A stretch of 30,605 bases of DNA from NCBI GenBank assembly GCA_009602735.1, contig WELA01006175.1, positions 409,356 to 439,960 on the forward strand, given 5' to 3'. The first letter of the stretch is position 1; every line of letters starts with the position of its first letter. This DNA is from Mesotaenium endlicherianum. Its lineage: Eukaryota > Streptophyta > Zygnematophyceae > Zygnematales > Mesotaeniaceae. Positions 10,629-19,075 of the stretch are shown one piece after another. The position numbers and the translations under genes are program-made. A model generated the notes under the pieces. It made no database searches and was not told the DNA's origin. It saw nothing but the letters and a program-made list of their open reading frames with translations.

Positions 10629-11387
10629 CATTAGACACTCTTCTCTTCTCGCAGTTTCTGGACAGAAAACTAAAACTGCTACTGGTAATAGGTCTCTGCA
10701 TAATAAATTCTGAAAATTTACCTGGCTGTAGTCCATGAGTAGCCGGTCATTTAGAGTCCAAGTTTGCTCAATTTGGAGCACTGGTGAGAGAGATATGATG
10801 CTCTAAGTAGAAGGGGGTCAGGCTGCTGGCATTGTTAGGACAGAATATGCCTTCTGACATTGTGCCTTCCCCTGAACTTGGAATGCTCTGAAACTCAAGA
10901 CTCTGGTAGAACATCTTACAGCGCCCAGTTTGAGACTTAGTTTGCAGAATTTGGAGAAGTATAGAAGGACTTATGATTTTCAGAAGTTTCTGCACAGATT
11001 TGGAGGAGTGCCTACTCTCTCAGCTCTCAACGACACTCCAGAAATGAGAATGCTCTCAAATTTGGTGACCCGGTAGAGTTCTCCGACGCGGTCCGTCTGG
11101 CACTCGAATTTTCAGATTTGGAGCAGTTCTGTGGCCGCTATGAATTTTTGAGTTCGTGGCAGATTCTGGGCCAACTTGTACAATTTTCTTTATCATTAAG
11201 GAGTAGGCTAGCCAATAAGGTCACACCACCTACGACCTTGCCTAGTCTACCTTACATGTGTAGCACCTGACTTGGCGCCTTTGACTAGTCCTCTTCACAT
11301 GTGTGGCATCTGACTTGAAACTGTTGACTAGTTTGCTCCACATGTGTAAGACCTGACTTGACGCGCCGAGACGTCGCTTTTTCTATC
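10629..11387 (+). other. Untranslated 3' region of element 1
   Basis: This stretch lies between the pol stop and the polypurine tract and has no ORF resembling env or another protein. It has two kinds of internal repetition. A degenerate word like CAGAATTTGGAG recurs about five times (near 10769, 10945, 10996, 11057, 11113). A 43-bp tandem repeat lies at its end. It is probably RNA-structural or regulatory; no function is shown by the sequence. Confidence 0.6.
11254..11378 (+). repeat. 43-bp tandem repeat, three copies, upstream of the polypurine tract
   Basis: Copies start at 11254, 11297 and 11340, each opening with ACATGTGT and containing CTGACTTG. The first two also share TTGACTAGT. The third is cut short before the polypurine tract. 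Confidence 0.8.
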
Positions 11388-11397
11388 GGGGGGGTGA
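11388..11397 (+). other. Polypurine tract of element 1
   Basis: GGGGGGGTGA sits directly against the 3' LTR. Seven consecutive G followed by TGA matches the position and composition of a plus-strand primer, though a single T interrupts it. Confidence 0.75.
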
Positions 11398-11900
11398 TGT
11401 AGTGATTTGAGTTATTATATATTAGTTTGCATATATTTTAATGTTTTCAAATATATTTGGAGTAGTATTGTGTGGAGTCAAGTGTGAATAGGTACTCTAG
11501 TAACTTGGTTCATGTCCTTTGAACCTTCCAAGGCATTTTCGAAGTTAGAGGAAAGACCTAGAAGAACTCCATGTGGCAAAAGTCAGATGTGCCATTTTTA
11601 GGTCAAAAGGACATGTGTACATTATTCTAGAAAGAGGTGGCAAGTTTTGGGATGTGTTGGGTGCCAACACATCAACATACACCTTCCTAGAAATTACTTA
11701 TGTAGCAAGTATATAAACAAGAGCTAGAACATAGAAAGACATTCCAGAATCACTCTTGTACTTGCCAAAATCCAGAAATATATTAACTTTCAAGAAGCCA
11801 TCTCTCTTTCAAGAAGCTACCACTTGTGTTCAAAGATCCTTGTCTTGAATAGATAAAGTATGCTGTTATACTAAGTACTTTATCTATCTGTTTCACTACA
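11398..11900 (+). repeat. 3' LTR of element 1
   Basis: The 503-bp partner of 5221-5723 differs from it at three positions by eye (about 99.4% identity). It is followed by the TAATA target duplication. Polyadenylation would occur within this LTR, but the exact signal is not clear. Confidence 0.95.
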
Positions 11901-11905
11901 TAATA

Positions 11906-12475
11906 ATACCACGATGCCATTGTGGAAGAATAGGATCGTGACGAGGCGCGAGCTGCCACTCAGGCTACTGCACAAGTCAATGGAGGTGGTGGGATATCAA
12001 CTGGGAGCCAGCAATCTTCACCAGGATGGCGTGCTGAAGTGCATGGCATCACACCCGCTTCCGTGGTGCCGCCGCAGCCTCCTCACCACCTCCCAGCTCT
12101 CCTGAAGCTGCCCGATATGGGTATGCCATGCTTGCCCCTTGTTCCCGGGAGGCAAATCAACGGAAGGTACCCGTTGCTTCTGGCCCCCACTTCATCGACC
12201 TTGACACACCAAGCGACGGCCCCTCTGCACACCCTCATCCTGCTCGTACTGCGCCTTATACGGCAAGACTCTCCCAAGCATATAGACCTCCTCCTGCAAG
12301 GCCTGCTAGGCCATCTGCCTATAGCCCTCGTCGATCGGATACCCCAATCCCCCAATCGGAGTCGAAGTCCCCTAACAGAGGCTCGCCCTCACATGGTAGT
12401 AGGCCAGATTCCTTCTTTGTTGATAGAAAAAAGAGGCGCAGCTTTGTAGACAATGCAAGTATGCAAGAGAAATGA
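11906..12475 (+). pseudogene. Unassigned coding-like remnant downstream of element 1
   Basis: Coding-like sequence resumes right after the target duplication. A first frame (about 11915-12110, with one TAG) reads DRDEARAATQATAQVNGG and a Pro-rich stretch. A shift near 12100 leads into the frame that ends at TGA 12473-12475, which includes HFIDLDTPSDGPS, a Pro/Arg/Ser-rich region and a basic tail FFVDRKKRRSFVDNAS, a possible nuclear localisation signal. I do not recognise the family. It may be the other half of the zinc-finger-like remnant at 4945-5220 split by element 1, in which case it belonged to a DNA transposon or host nuclear protein. Confidence 0.3.
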
Positions 12476-13133
12476 TTCTTGCTTATTTAAGAAATATAGT
12501 TTATTGAAGTATATAAGATCAGAGTTGATTAGAAACGTGTAAAATCAGGGTGCAATCTTTGCACTTATGAAAAATATGTTTACATCAATACCCCTTGACG
12601 CACTTATTGTAGTGTGCCATAATTGCACACTAACTCAAGGCACAAGAATTAAAGAGCCGAATTTGAGGATAAGAGCTTCTCCTTTAGAAACTCATGTCCT
12701 GTTGCTTATCAGGCATACAAACATGTCTAAGCACATACACAACATTAGCGGACTGAATAGCAAAGGCGCGCTCTCATTCAGATGACCATAATGTAGCTAA
12801 AAGATATCCTACTGACTTAGGTGCAAAACCATAGAATATGTCCACTGTGTGACATCGAAATACCCGATACAATAACTTTGTCAATACTTCACCAAATTGA
12901 TCAAACTTAACGGCAGCGGACGCGTCTTGACAAAAACTTTCTGAAATGTCCTAGTTCGCTCAATTTGGTGCTCAGAGGAAGAAGCCATGTCATTTGCGTA
13001 AAAGCTGCTCATAATAACGAACCCAAAAGTGCACGCATCACTTGCAAGTAGAAATCCGAGTGTAAAGCCTACTCTCCAGAATGAGGGACCACAAGATCTC
13101 AACCTGCTATGTACCTACTGACCACCTGCTTGA
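12476..13133. other. Intergenic, no gene recognised
   Basis: The only ORFs are a 72-codon plus-strand frame and a 73-codon minus-strand frame with no recognisable motif. AT-rich sequence leads up to the LTR of element 2. Confidence 0.6.
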
Positions 13134-13846
13134 TGTAATGAATCAGTAAATTGGTTGATATAATATTCATTTAAATATAACAAGTTCAGCCTGCTAAACT
13201 CTAGTTAATAATCAGTCTGCTGGACTTTATATTTAAAATCAGTTTAATGACTCCGCCGGAAGCAGCAGGCTGAAGTCAGCTTAAGTCAGCTTGCTGACAC
13301 ATTCTTTGACAGCCAGCTGACTTCCGTACTCGGTAGCAGCGAACTGCCTCGATATGCATCTAAGTGTGGTATGCTAGATGAATGGCCAGATGACATCCCT
13401 ATGATGGATGGCGATTCGGGATGATGGGAGATGGCAGTGGATTTGGTTAACCGAGGTCCTACCAACGTGGTTAACTCCCGGGTAGGCGGTGCCATCGCAC
13501 TGACCGTTGAACAGTAAACTCATTCCATGTACATATGCTAGGCATTGCTCTCGAGTTCGGCATTCGGAAACGAGGCCAACTCTCTTGTACAGCTTACTGA
13601 GAGACGTCTGAATCCAAGGCGAGAAGCCATTGATACGCACTGTCTTCTAACCTTGCTTATGTATGAGTTTTACTGATTGCATTATTGATGCTGGTTTACT
13701 CGCATTTGACTTACGAGTGTTGTTCACTGCTAGTGTGTTGTCCTTTTGCCGTTTAACCAGTCAACGGAAAATCCATAAAGATTACTTGCTGATATAAAGA
13801 TCTTTATTAATTGTTATTCGCCTATTTGGTAAGTCGATTCATTTCA
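13134..13846 (+). repeat. Probable 5' LTR of element 2
   Basis: The 3' boundary is set by the PBS one base further on. The 5' boundary is inferred from the imperfect terminal inverted repeat: TGTAATGAATC at 13134 against GATTCATTTCA at 13836-13846 (10 of 11 match). A TATA-like GATATAAAG lies at 13791-13799. There is no second copy in the window to confirm the ends. Confidence 0.6.
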
Positions 13847-13847
13847 G

Positions 13848-13859
13848 TGGTATTGGAGC
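13848..13859 (+). other. Primer binding site of element 2
   Basis: TGGTATTGGAGC lies one base after the LTR end CA, the same arrangement as in element 1, and is complementary to tRNA-iMet with two mismatches to the usual plant PBS. Confidence 0.75.
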
Positions 13860-13880
13860 AGTTATCACAGTCTTCTTTGT

Positions 13881-15359
13881 GTGGTAAGGACAAGGTCTCA
13901 AACTAGCAACTCTCGAGGCATGGAGAACCAGGATAACGAGAATGTCGAAAACCAGGCGAAAAGCCATGTAGCGGGAACCCGTACCTATTCTGAAGCAGTG
14001 GCAGATACTGCAGCTAGAGAGGCTGCAGATGAGGCAGCTGCTATTGCCGCAGTCGCAGCACAGCAAGCTGAGGAGGAGAGAGCCAGATTAGAAGCTGAAC
14101 AAGTAGCAAAGGCCGCTGAAGATACAGAAAGGAGGGAAGGACAGCCAGCTGACGAGCGCACTGTTGAAGAACTTATGGCATCAAGGGCCAATGTTCTGAA
14201 CCCACCTCCTGCTGTACAACTCAATGTACCCCTAGGTCAAATACGTGACCGGCTGAATGCGGCAGGAATTGCTGCTGCAGGAGCGAGAGGGATTGTTGAG
14301 GACACTACTCAGCGAGTAGATGCCAATGCTGCTGCTGCATTTGCTAATCTACCACCCCAAAGTGTAGACTTGGGAGCATTGTTCGTTCAGATGCAGTCGC
14401 AAATGGCGACCATGTATCAGTCCCAGCAGGAGGACAAAAGAATCATAATGTCCCTACTCCGGGACAGAGACCAACTGGGGTCTCAAACCACTGGTGGTGG
14501 TGGCAGAGGGCCTAGTAAGCCCAAGCCGAAACCTCCCCAAGACTATGATCTTGAGGGAAACAGAAAATATTACTTGATCAAGTTTCTCGCGGATGTTGAG
14601 CAGTGGCTGGAAAACTACCCAGAACTGCAAGATTACGAGAAGGTCAGGGACACCGGTGCGCTACTAAAAGGCAGTGCCGCAAACTGGTGGCTTTACTGGA
14701 AAGGAGAGCGTAAGGCTCGGCAAATCAGTGACCCTACGTGGGTAGAGTTTGTCGAGAAGTTGCATGAGAAGTTTGATGTCATCAACCAGCAGGAGAAAGC
14801 TATCTATGCGATGATCTCCCTGACACTGAAGCAGACCACTTCAGTTGCTGAGTTTGCTCAAAAGTTCCAAGAGAACATGATGAAGCAGCCAGATTTGCCA
14901 GAACGGTATAGGATAGCATACTTCAGGTATGGCTTGAAATCCGAGGTCTCTGGTCATTTTGCTGAGAAAAAGTATGAGAAACTGGCTGACTTGATCCAGG
15001 ATGCTGATGCCTGGGATCAGCAGCAGTTCAATCACAAGCGCCAGAGTAATGCTTTGGTATCTAAGATTGTCAAAAAGCCCCACGGTTCCTACTGTGCAAT
15101 TGAAGGAGACCAGGCTGAGGATGATCAGGGTGATGGATATGAGTATGAGTATAATGCCATACAGTCTGGAGGTAGAGGTGGTTTCCCTCGAGGCGGCTAT
15201 GGAAGAGGTGGTGGTAGGACTAAGCCGAGACCAGCCTCAGCAAAATCGATTTGCTTCCATTGCCAGCAGCCAGGTCACTTCAGAGAGCAGTGTCCAGACA
15301 AGCACCTCCCAAAAGTCGAGAGAAAAGACCAGCCTTTAAAAGACAGCAACAGTCAGTAA
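13881..15359 (+). CDS. gag: Element 2 Gag
   Basis: 492 residues from ATG 13881 ([13 protein letters not shown]). Residues about 34-98 are Ala/Glu-rich and predicted by eye to form a coiled coil ([20 protein letters not shown]). The retrotransposon gag domain spans about 240-352 ([43 protein letters not shown]). An Arg/Gly-rich segment ([16 protein letters not shown]) precedes a CCHC knuckle [14 protein letters not shown] at about 458-471. The stop is TAA 15357-15359. It is longer and more acidic at its N-terminus than element 1 Gag, and the sequences are unrelated outside the core. A slippery heptamer lies at 15335-15341. This would be the structural protein of the particles; the frame is intact although the element is truncated. 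Confidence 0.88.
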   Translation: MVRTRSQTSNSRGMENQDNENVENQAKSHVAGTRTYSEAVADTAAREAADEAAAIAAVAAQQAEEERARLEAEQVAKAAEDTERREGQPADERTVEELMASRANVLNPPPAVQLNVPLGQIRDRLNAAGIAAAGARGIVEDTTQRVDANAAAAFANLPPQSVDLGALFVQMQSQMATMYQSQQEDKRIIMSLLRDRDQLGSQTTGGGGRGPSKPKPKPPQDYDLEGNRKYYLIKFLADVEQWLENYPELQDYEKVRDTGALLKGSAANWWLYWKGERKARQISDPTWVEFVEKLHEKFDVINQQEKAIYAMISLTLKQTTSVAEFAQKFQENMMKQPDLPERYRIAYFRYGLKSEVSGHFAEKKYEKLADLIQDADAWDQQQFNHKRQSNALVSKIVKKPHGSYCAIEGDQAEDDQGDGYEYEYNAIQSGGRGGFPRGGYGRGGGRTKPRPASAKSICFHCQQPGHFREQCPDKHLPKVERKDQPLKDSNSQ

Positions 15360-16810
15360 TCCAGTCTACTGACTGTGAGGATGCTAGAGATAGTGAGTCG
15401 TCACTAGCTGCCCTCGTAGCAGGTATTATGGGTCCTGCTGAACTGGATTCACTATGCATGCCTGACAAACAGATAAAGGAGACCATCAGCAATATAGACG
15501 TCCAGAGAGTGCACACTCTGGATGCTCTTGTTCCACCTGATGTCCAACATTTCTTTGCTACGTCAGGAGAACAATGCGAAAGTCAGGAAAAGACAGTCCC
15601 CCCTATCCTACTGCATTGCATGATTGCAGGTAGGAAGGTGAGGGCATTTGTTGACGGAGGGGCGTCACATACTTTTATCCACAAGGACTTAGTTAAGCGG
15701 CTAAGGCTGCCTACTGTCACCCAAGGGAATAGAAAAATATTCCTTGGAGATGCCTCAAGTATCCCGGGAGGAGTTATAACCAAGCCTATTGAGGTCCAGT
15801 TAGGTTCTGGCATTGCAGTTCTAACTGAAACGCTTACATTTGAGGTACTCAACACTGGCTTTTATGATCTCGTGCTAGGCAGGTCCTGGCTTAATAGACA
15901 TCAAGCTGAAGTGTGTTGGAGCAGAGGTACAGTTAAAGTGAGAGGAGCCAGTGATGGGCAGACTGACTTGGCACCCACCAGTGCTCTTCCTCTTGTCCTG
16001 TGTGGATGGCAAATGAAGGAAAAGAAGAGGCTTCCAGAAGGATGCAAGTTGCTGAATGCAATGGAGTTCGTCAAAAGCTGGAACCAGAAGGAAGACAGAA
16101 TGTTCTGTCTGCTGCTAAGAGAGGTACCTCCTCAACCTGAAGAAGTGGTTGAGAAAAAGGTAAGCCCTCCGGAGCACCCTACTGCTGCAAAAATTGTTGC
16201 TCAGTACACGGATGTATTTAATATGCCTCCAGGACTACCCCCTAAGAGGGAAGTAGATCATAGGATTGATTTATTACCTGGGAGTCAGCCACCTTGGCAA
16301 CGCACGTATGGCTTGTCTTATGTGGAGAGCGAGGAGTTGAAAACACAGATTGCAGAGCTTGAGGAAAATGGTTATATTTCTCCCAGTAAATCACCGTACG
16401 GCGCACCCATCCTATTTGTTAAGAAAAAGGATGGCAGTATGCGGATGTGTGTGGATTACAGAGCCCTGAACAGAATTACAGTAAAGAACAAGTATACTTT
16501 ACCCAGAATTGAGGACTTGCTTGATACCCTGTCTGGTGCTAAGGTGTTCAGTAAGATAGATCTCAAGAGTGGTTATCATCAAATCAGAATTGCTGAGGGG
16601 GATGAACACAAGACTGCCTTCCGCACACGTTATGGACACTATGAGTTCAATGTGATGCCATTTGGACTGACTAATGCTCCTGCTACCTTCATGGGTGCTA
16701 TGAATGACATTTTCAGACCTTATTTGGATAAGTTTGTGCAAGTTTTCCTGGATGATATTTTAATTTTCTCTAAAGATGAAGCTCAGCACGCTGAACACTT
16801 AAAGACAGTC
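15251..16810 (+). pseudogene. pol: Element 2 Pol, truncated (protease and partial reverse transcriptase)
   Basis: The frame overlaps gag in the -1 register; entry is expected at 15341 by frameshifting. Numbered from 15251, a retropepsin active site [12 protein letters not shown] lies at D135-G136-G137 (D-G-G instead of the commoner D-S-G, a variant I recall in other plant gypsy elements). Reverse transcriptase runs from about 355 with [33 protein letters not shown] and [10 protein letters not shown] (D501, D502). Homology ends at HAEHLKTV near 16810. The frame stays open by chance to 16900 within the inverted neighbour. The thumb, RNase H and integrase are missing, so no complete replication is possible from this copy. 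Confidence 0.88.
15335..15376 (+). promoter_or_regulatory. Programmed -1 frameshift signal of element 2
   Basis: The slippery heptamer T_TTA_AAA lies at 15335-15341 in the gag frame (CCT TTA AAA). A 7-nt spacer follows, then a perfect 10-bp hairpin: 15349-15358 (ACAGTCAGTA) pairs with 15367-15376 (TACTGACTGT) around an 8-nt loop. The gag stop TAA at 15357-15359 overlaps the end of the 5' arm. After a -1 slip the next codon starts at 15341, in the pol frame. Spacer and stem lengths are within the known efficient range. Confidence 0.87.
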
Positions 16811-17345
16811 AGGTCATCCCAATTATCGCAATTATCCCAATATGCCGCCAGCACCTCTTGCAGAACTCGGTTAGTTCTTTCAGTCTGCCCATCAGTCTGA
16901 GGGTGGTTTGCTGTGCTGAGCAGCTGTTTGACTCCCATTAATCCCATTAAAGCTCTCTAGAACTTAGAAATAAATTTTGAGTCTCTGTCTAAGATGATAT
17001 TAGAGGGTAGCCCATATTGGCATACTACATGGTTGTAGAATTGTCTTGCAGTTTCGAGTGCAGTTACTTTGACGGTTGTGGAGATGAACATGACCATTTT
17101 TGTCAGTTTATCCACCACTACCAGTATCGAGTCATGCCCATTCGCAGTTCTTAGTAGTGTTACCACCCAGTCCATGTATATTGTTTCCCAGCGTCCAGCT
17201 GGGATGGGCAGTGGTTGTAAGAGACCCCCGGGTGGTGTGTGCCTAGACTTATTTTTCTGAAACTGATCACAGGACTTAACATATTTCAAGACCTCACGAG
17301 GTAACCCATCCCAATGATAGTTTAGGCTTAGGCGCACGCACTCCC
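16811..17345 (-). pseudogene. Integrase core fragment of element 3
   Basis: On the minus strand the end of the zinc domain reads REVLKYVKSCDQFQ, where the last zinc Cys is replaced by Phe. It is followed by [14 protein letters not shown], the core Asp in YMDWV, and the second catalytic Asp in NIILDRDSKF. A TAG codon (complement of 16957-16959) sits where related integrases, including element 1's (SHFWKN), have Trp. The same frame then continues through HPQTDGQTE, which supplies the catalytic Glu 35 residues after the second Asp, to about 16811. The triad is therefore still encoded, but the gene is dead through the stop, the lost Cys and truncation at both ends. Confidence 0.8.
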
Positions 17346-17566
17346 GATGCGGTTGGAATAATCGGTTGCACCACTGCATAAACATGGATTGATGGTACAA
17401 CAAGTGCAGGTGCCGAACTTGTGGAAGCGGCATTCCCAACAACAACTCGCACCATTCTCTCCACCTCCGCGCGCATATTTTGTTGAAATTGGGCGTAGAC
17501 TTCTCCTCCAATTGCATTTTCCATTTGCCTTAGCATCGCCTGCATCTCTTGTTGCTCTCTGGTCAT
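17320..17566 (-). pseudogene. N-terminal gag fragment of element 3
   Basis: The ATG is at 17566 on the minus strand, about 100 nt after the PBS. The product starts MTREQQEMQAMLRQMENAIG, a Gln/Met-rich helix typical of plant gypsy Gag N-termini. Homology gives way near 17320-17345 to integrase in another frame, showing an internal deletion of several kb. The nominal ORF continues to 17294 by chance. Confidence 0.6.
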
Positions 17567-17667
17567 TGTTTGTGCTGCCTGCTACCTCGCGCGCTCAACA
17601 TGCTCGACATGTTCGCCTCCTCCAGCTGCCGGTTGCGACTCCTTAATATAATATGCAAATTAGCCCA

Positions 17668-17679
17668 GCTCTAATACCA
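17668..17679 (-). other. Primer binding site of element 3
   Basis: On the minus strand the sequence is TGGTATTAGAGC, two bases after the inferred LTR end TTTCA. It matches the tRNA-iMet PBS used by elements 1 and 2. Confidence 0.75.
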
Positions 17680-17681
17680 GA

Positions 17682-18418
17682 TGAAAGGGGCAGAGTGCCC
17701 TAGTGGAAACGTAGTAACTCACGAGGAAAGGAACTAGTTGCAATCATACTAAAGAGTGCAGCGGCATCTCACTAAGAAAGCTTAGGAAAATTACTCAACA
17801 TTTTGAGTAGCAAGGAACTGCTCGCAAATGATGTAGGATGAAAGGCCTTGTCATTACAAACCCGTAGAAATTTACAGAAGTGAAAATTGATAAGAAATAA
17901 AGAAGTTATGTCTATTTATAGTTTTCTGCCTGAGTGCTCCTTTCTAGGAGGAGCTACGGAATTTAGCAAGTGTTCGTCAAATCGTCCCTTCCAGAATATT
18001 CGTGAGTAGGCCAGATCATCTGACGTGTTGGGCCAAATTGACGTCCACATACATGCATCGACATTACTAGAATTTTCTATCTTAGACGCGCTAGGCTAAA
18101 CCGAAACTTCTAGGTAAATCGACCTAGTCGGCACTCCGCGTCAGCCGAACTTATGTGAAGGTTCGAGTTCACTCTGACGGGCCAGATCGCTCGACGCCGC
18201 CGGTCAATCCAACGGTCGCGCTCACCGCGAATTAGGGACAATCGTCAACCGACCTCAAAACTAATTAAACTTCAGAAATCCGTAACTCTCTCAATACTTG
18301 ACCAAATTAGATGAACTTTATATCAAAATGAACACAAAAATACACTCTAGACTTCTATGCCATCAAAACATATTTTCATGGAACTCAAAAATGCATTTTA
18401 TAAACCTGTGACCTTACA
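17682..18418 (-). repeat. Probable LTR of element 3
   Basis: On the minus strand it begins TGTAAGG (18418-18412) and ends CCTTTCA (17688-17682), an imperfect 7-bp terminal inverted repeat, and the PBS follows. A TATA box (TATAAATAGA) lies at about 17920-17911. No second copy is present, so the outer boundary is an inference. Confidence 0.55.
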
Positions 18419-18668
18419 CGAGGCTCCGCCTCGCCTGGGCCGCGAGGTAGCTCGTCATGGGGTTGTGGGAGAGGGCGCTCTTCCTCCTTAGAAGGGTTTG
18501 TGGGGTCGAAGGCTTGGGAGCGCACGCTGGTGGGCAGCCATGGCCGCTAGCCCACCATGGCCGCTCGTGGTTGCAGGTGGCCATGGCCGCCTGCTTGTTA
18601 TGAGGGTGCTAGAGAGAGAGGGTGGGAAGGGGAGGGAGGAGGCATGGTGGAGGGAGGTATAGGTCGTT

Positions 18669-18700
18669 AGCGTCGACAGCGTTCGCGCTGTTTCGACGCT
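18669..18700. other. Hairpin with TTCG loop
   Basis: AGCGTCGACAGCG (18669-18681) pairs with CGCTGTTTCGACGCT (18686-18700) around a TTCG loop, leaving a 2-nt bulge. No gene is linked to it. Confidence 0.6.
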
Positions 18701-19042
18701 CTAATTTGTCCCGATCCTTAGGAGGGCCTTTGTGAGGGGAACATTGTCGGCCGTCCGACAGTGATCATGTGCGCCAACCGAACGAGTATCAAGTATCAAA
18801 GAGCCTAGTGGAGATTCGAGAACCTCAATTGACTCGAGACCAGAGAGTGCGGTCGATTTCCGACGGAACTGAAGATTCATCCGCATGCCTGTTCAAGATT
18901 TACATCGCCCGGCCTTTGAGGCGCCAGCCCACCCCTAGTCGCCCAAATTTATAATATTAAGACACATCGATGATCGGGATTTGGAACTACGGCTCCTTAG
19001 CGGCCACGCCTGTCTCGAGTGTCTAGTCTCTAGATCGCGCGG

Positions 19043-19075
19043 CTCGAGAGTCGACTTTGAGTCTCGACTCTCGAG
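19043..19075. other. Perfect 12-bp inverted repeat
   Basis: CTCGAGAGTCGA (19043-19054) and TCGACTCTCGAG (19064-19075) are exact reverse complements with a 9-nt loop, inside a cluster of CTCGAG/GTCGAC words. Confidence 0.65.

Larger units (their letters stand above)
5221..11900 (+). mobile_element. Element 1: complete Ty3/gypsy chromovirus LTR retrotransposon
   Basis: The 6,680-bp element is bounded by 503-bp direct LTRs beginning TGTAGTGA and ending TCACTACA, an 8-bp perfect terminal inverted repeat. The 5-bp sequence TAATA occurs immediately outside both ends (5216-5220 and 11901-11905), a perfect target-site duplication. Internal order: PBS, gag, overlapping pol in the -1 frame (protease, reverse transcriptase, RNase H, integrase, chromodomain), a 769-bp untranslated 3' region, polypurine tract, 3' LTR. 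The integrase lies after RT/RNase H, which defines Ty3/gypsy, and the C-terminal chromodomain places it among chromoviruses. Gag and pol are free of stops apart from the recoding site. The LTRs differ at only three positions by eye, so this is a young insertion that could be autonomous. Confidence 0.95.
13134..16810 (+). mobile_element. Element 2: truncated Ty3/gypsy retrotransposon (5' half)
   Basis: A 5' LTR, PBS, gag and the protease and reverse-transcriptase part of pol are present. Homology stops abruptly near 16810, just after the RT catalytic region, where an inverted fragment of a different element begins. RNase H, integrase and the 3' LTR are absent. The gag differs clearly from that of element 1, so it is a separate family. 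The remaining gag-pol frames are open, so the truncation is probably not ancient. Confidence 0.85.
16811..18418 (-). mobile_element. Element 3: inverted, internally deleted Ty3/gypsy remnant
   Basis: Read on the minus strand: a probable LTR (18418-17682), tRNA-iMet PBS (17679-17668), start of gag (17566), a large deletion near 17320-17345, and an integrase core that runs to about 16811. Protease, reverse transcriptase, RNase H and the 3' LTR are missing. It abuts element 2 tail to tail. Its LTR and gag differ from those of elements 1 and 2, so it is a third family. Confidence 0.75.

Noticed and set aside
10629..11397. Possible env-like ORF after pol
   Set aside because: The frames are short (about 75-78 codons), with no signal peptide, membrane segment or similarity; it is an untranslated repeat-containing region.
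13286..13640. Minus-strand ORFs of 69 and 88 codons
   Set aside because: They lie inside the probable LTR of element 2 and show no recognisable protein.
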